This document shows, piece by piece, positions 12,385 to 12,971 of a stretch of DNA of 12,971 nt. The translations under genes and the position numbers were made by a program. The stretch is from the NCBI GenBank assembly GCA_002497685.1, contig DAEH01000040.1, forward strand, positions 1 through 12,971. Direction: 5' to 3'. Position 1 is the stretch's first letter, and every line of letters starts with the position of its first letter. The notes below the pieces were generated by a model. The model was not told where the DNA came from and did no database searches. It worked only from the letters and a program-made list of their open reading frames with translations. Origin of the DNA: Euryarchaeota archaeon UBA169 (lineage in GTDB: Archaea; Thermoplasmatota; Poseidoniia; MGIII; CG-Epi1).

Positions 12385-12971
12385 GTGTCAGATATCAAAG
12401 GCAAGCTTTTGGAACTAGCCAAAATTGAGGCAGCCCAATATGGTGAAGCTAAATCTAAGAGTGTCATTGGTAAAGCAATGGGCAAATATCCTGAATTCCG
12501 TACGCAGGCTAAAGATTTAATGTCTGTTATTGATGAAGTTATTGTTGAAGTGAATTCACTTGATGCTAATGCTTTAAAATCATATATTCCAAAGAAGAAA
12601 AAACCAGTAAAAGCAGAAACTAAAGAGTTAACAGCCTTGAATAATGCTGATAAAGTAGTTCTACGTTTCGCACCAGGTCCAAGCGGTCCGCTTCATTTAG
12701 GACATACTAGAGCCTTAGCATTGAATAATTATTATAAAACTAGATATAACGGAAAGTTAATTCTGAGATTAGAAGATACTAATCCAAATGCGATAGATTC
12801 AGATGCATATGATATGATTCAAGAAGATTTAGCATGGTTAGGTATTGAAGCTGATGAAGTAATAATTCAGTCGGAAAGAGTTGATACCTATTATGAAGAT
12901 ATTCGAAAAATCCTTTCTGAAGGTGGAGCTTATGTAACTAAATCTGACGCCGAAGAATGGAGAGAACTGAA
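12385..12971 (+). CDS. gltX: Glutamyl-tRNA synthetase, archaeal type, N-terminal part (3' end outside window)
   Basis: The first 195 codons are present. The product charges tRNA-Glu, and in organisms lacking GlnRS also tRNA-Gln for later transamidation. A helical N-terminal extension of about 85 residues, as in archaeal and eukaryotic GluRS, precedes the class I catalytic core. The core contains RFAPGPSGPLHLGHTRALAL (94-113), with the HIGH-type motif HLGH at 104-107, and RLEDTNP (128-134), the glutamate-binding region. The KMSKS motif would lie beyond the window. The frame begins with GTG at 12385, the only plausible initiation codon before the conserved helix KGKLLELAKIEAAQYG. No Shine-Dalgarno-like sequence is seen before it. 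The family assignment is firm; the start codon is less certain. Confidence 0.93.
   Translation, partial: MSDIKGKLLELAKIEAAQYGEAKSKSVIGKAMGKYPEFRTQAKDLMSVIDEVIVEVNSLDANALKSYIPKKKKPVKAETKELTALNNADKVVLRFAPGPSGPLHLGHTRALALNNYYKTRYNGKLILRLEDTNPNAIDSDAYDMIQEDLAWLGIEADEVIIQSERVDTYYEDIRKILSEGGAYVTKSDAEEWREL

Noticed and set aside
1..12971. CRISPR array, insertion sequence, integrase or toxin-antitoxin/defence genes
   Set aside because: No repeated spacer pattern, transposase or integrase motif, terminal inverted repeat or tRNA-associated attachment duplication was seen; the content is housekeeping and envelope genes.

Overview
The window is AT-rich archaeal chromosome, most likely from a planktonic Thermoplasmatota relative such as a Marine Group II/III (Poseidoniia-type) euryarchaeote. 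Evidence for Archaea: an Orc1/Cdc6 initiator, the small exonuclease subunit of the archaeal D-family DNA polymerase, an archaeal-type glutamyl-tRNA synthetase, tRNA genes with TATA-like promoters, and start codons lying about 24-28 nt from TATA-like boxes, as expected for leaderless mRNAs. The clade is inferred from gene content and style, not from a marker phylogeny.

Layout. 2-1111 (+): the C-terminal part of a TrkH potassium transporter, then a 138-aa unknown protein. 1108-4010: orc1/cdc6 (-) and the polymerase D small subunit (+) diverge from a 173-nt region holding a perfect 8-bp inverted repeat and AT-rich DNA. 4052-6284: an ATP-grasp enzyme (+) meets a family-4-type glycosyltransferase (-) tail to tail. 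6366-6521 (+): tRNA-Asn(GUU) and a CAU-anticodon tRNA that looks more like tRNA-Ile2 than tRNA-Met. 6500-9139: a PfkB-family kinase (-) and a Wzx-like flippase (+) diverge from one central TATA-like box; the flippase is followed 2 nt later by an unlisted 54-aa membrane/zinc-ribbon protein. 9140-10869 (-): a two-gene ATGA-overlapping operon, a zinc-ribbon/membrane/carboxypeptidase-regulatory-like protein followed by a DUF2085 membrane protein. 10918-11727 (+): UppP-type polyprenyl-diphosphate phosphatase, sharing its promoter box with that operon. 11719-12306 (-): a lipoprotein. 12385 to the end (+): the N-terminal 195 codons of GluRS.

How it fits together. Replication (orc1, DP1) and translation (two tRNAs, GluRS) genes are interleaved with an envelope-glycan set: glycosyltransferase, ATP-grasp enzyme, lipid-linked-glycan flippase, polyprenyl-diphosphate phosphatase, a lipoprotein and several membrane proteins. 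A surface-glycan pathway with lipid-carrier export and recycling is a reasonable inference, though the genes are not in one operon.

The most striking feature is architecture. All five tail-to-tail junctions overlap or abut, including a kinase gene that ends inside a tRNA gene. Two head-to-head pairs have start codons 49-50 nt apart around a single AT box, so one TATA-like element may serve both directions. No mobile element, CRISPR array or obvious defence system was seen. No stretch over 300 nt lacks a gene.
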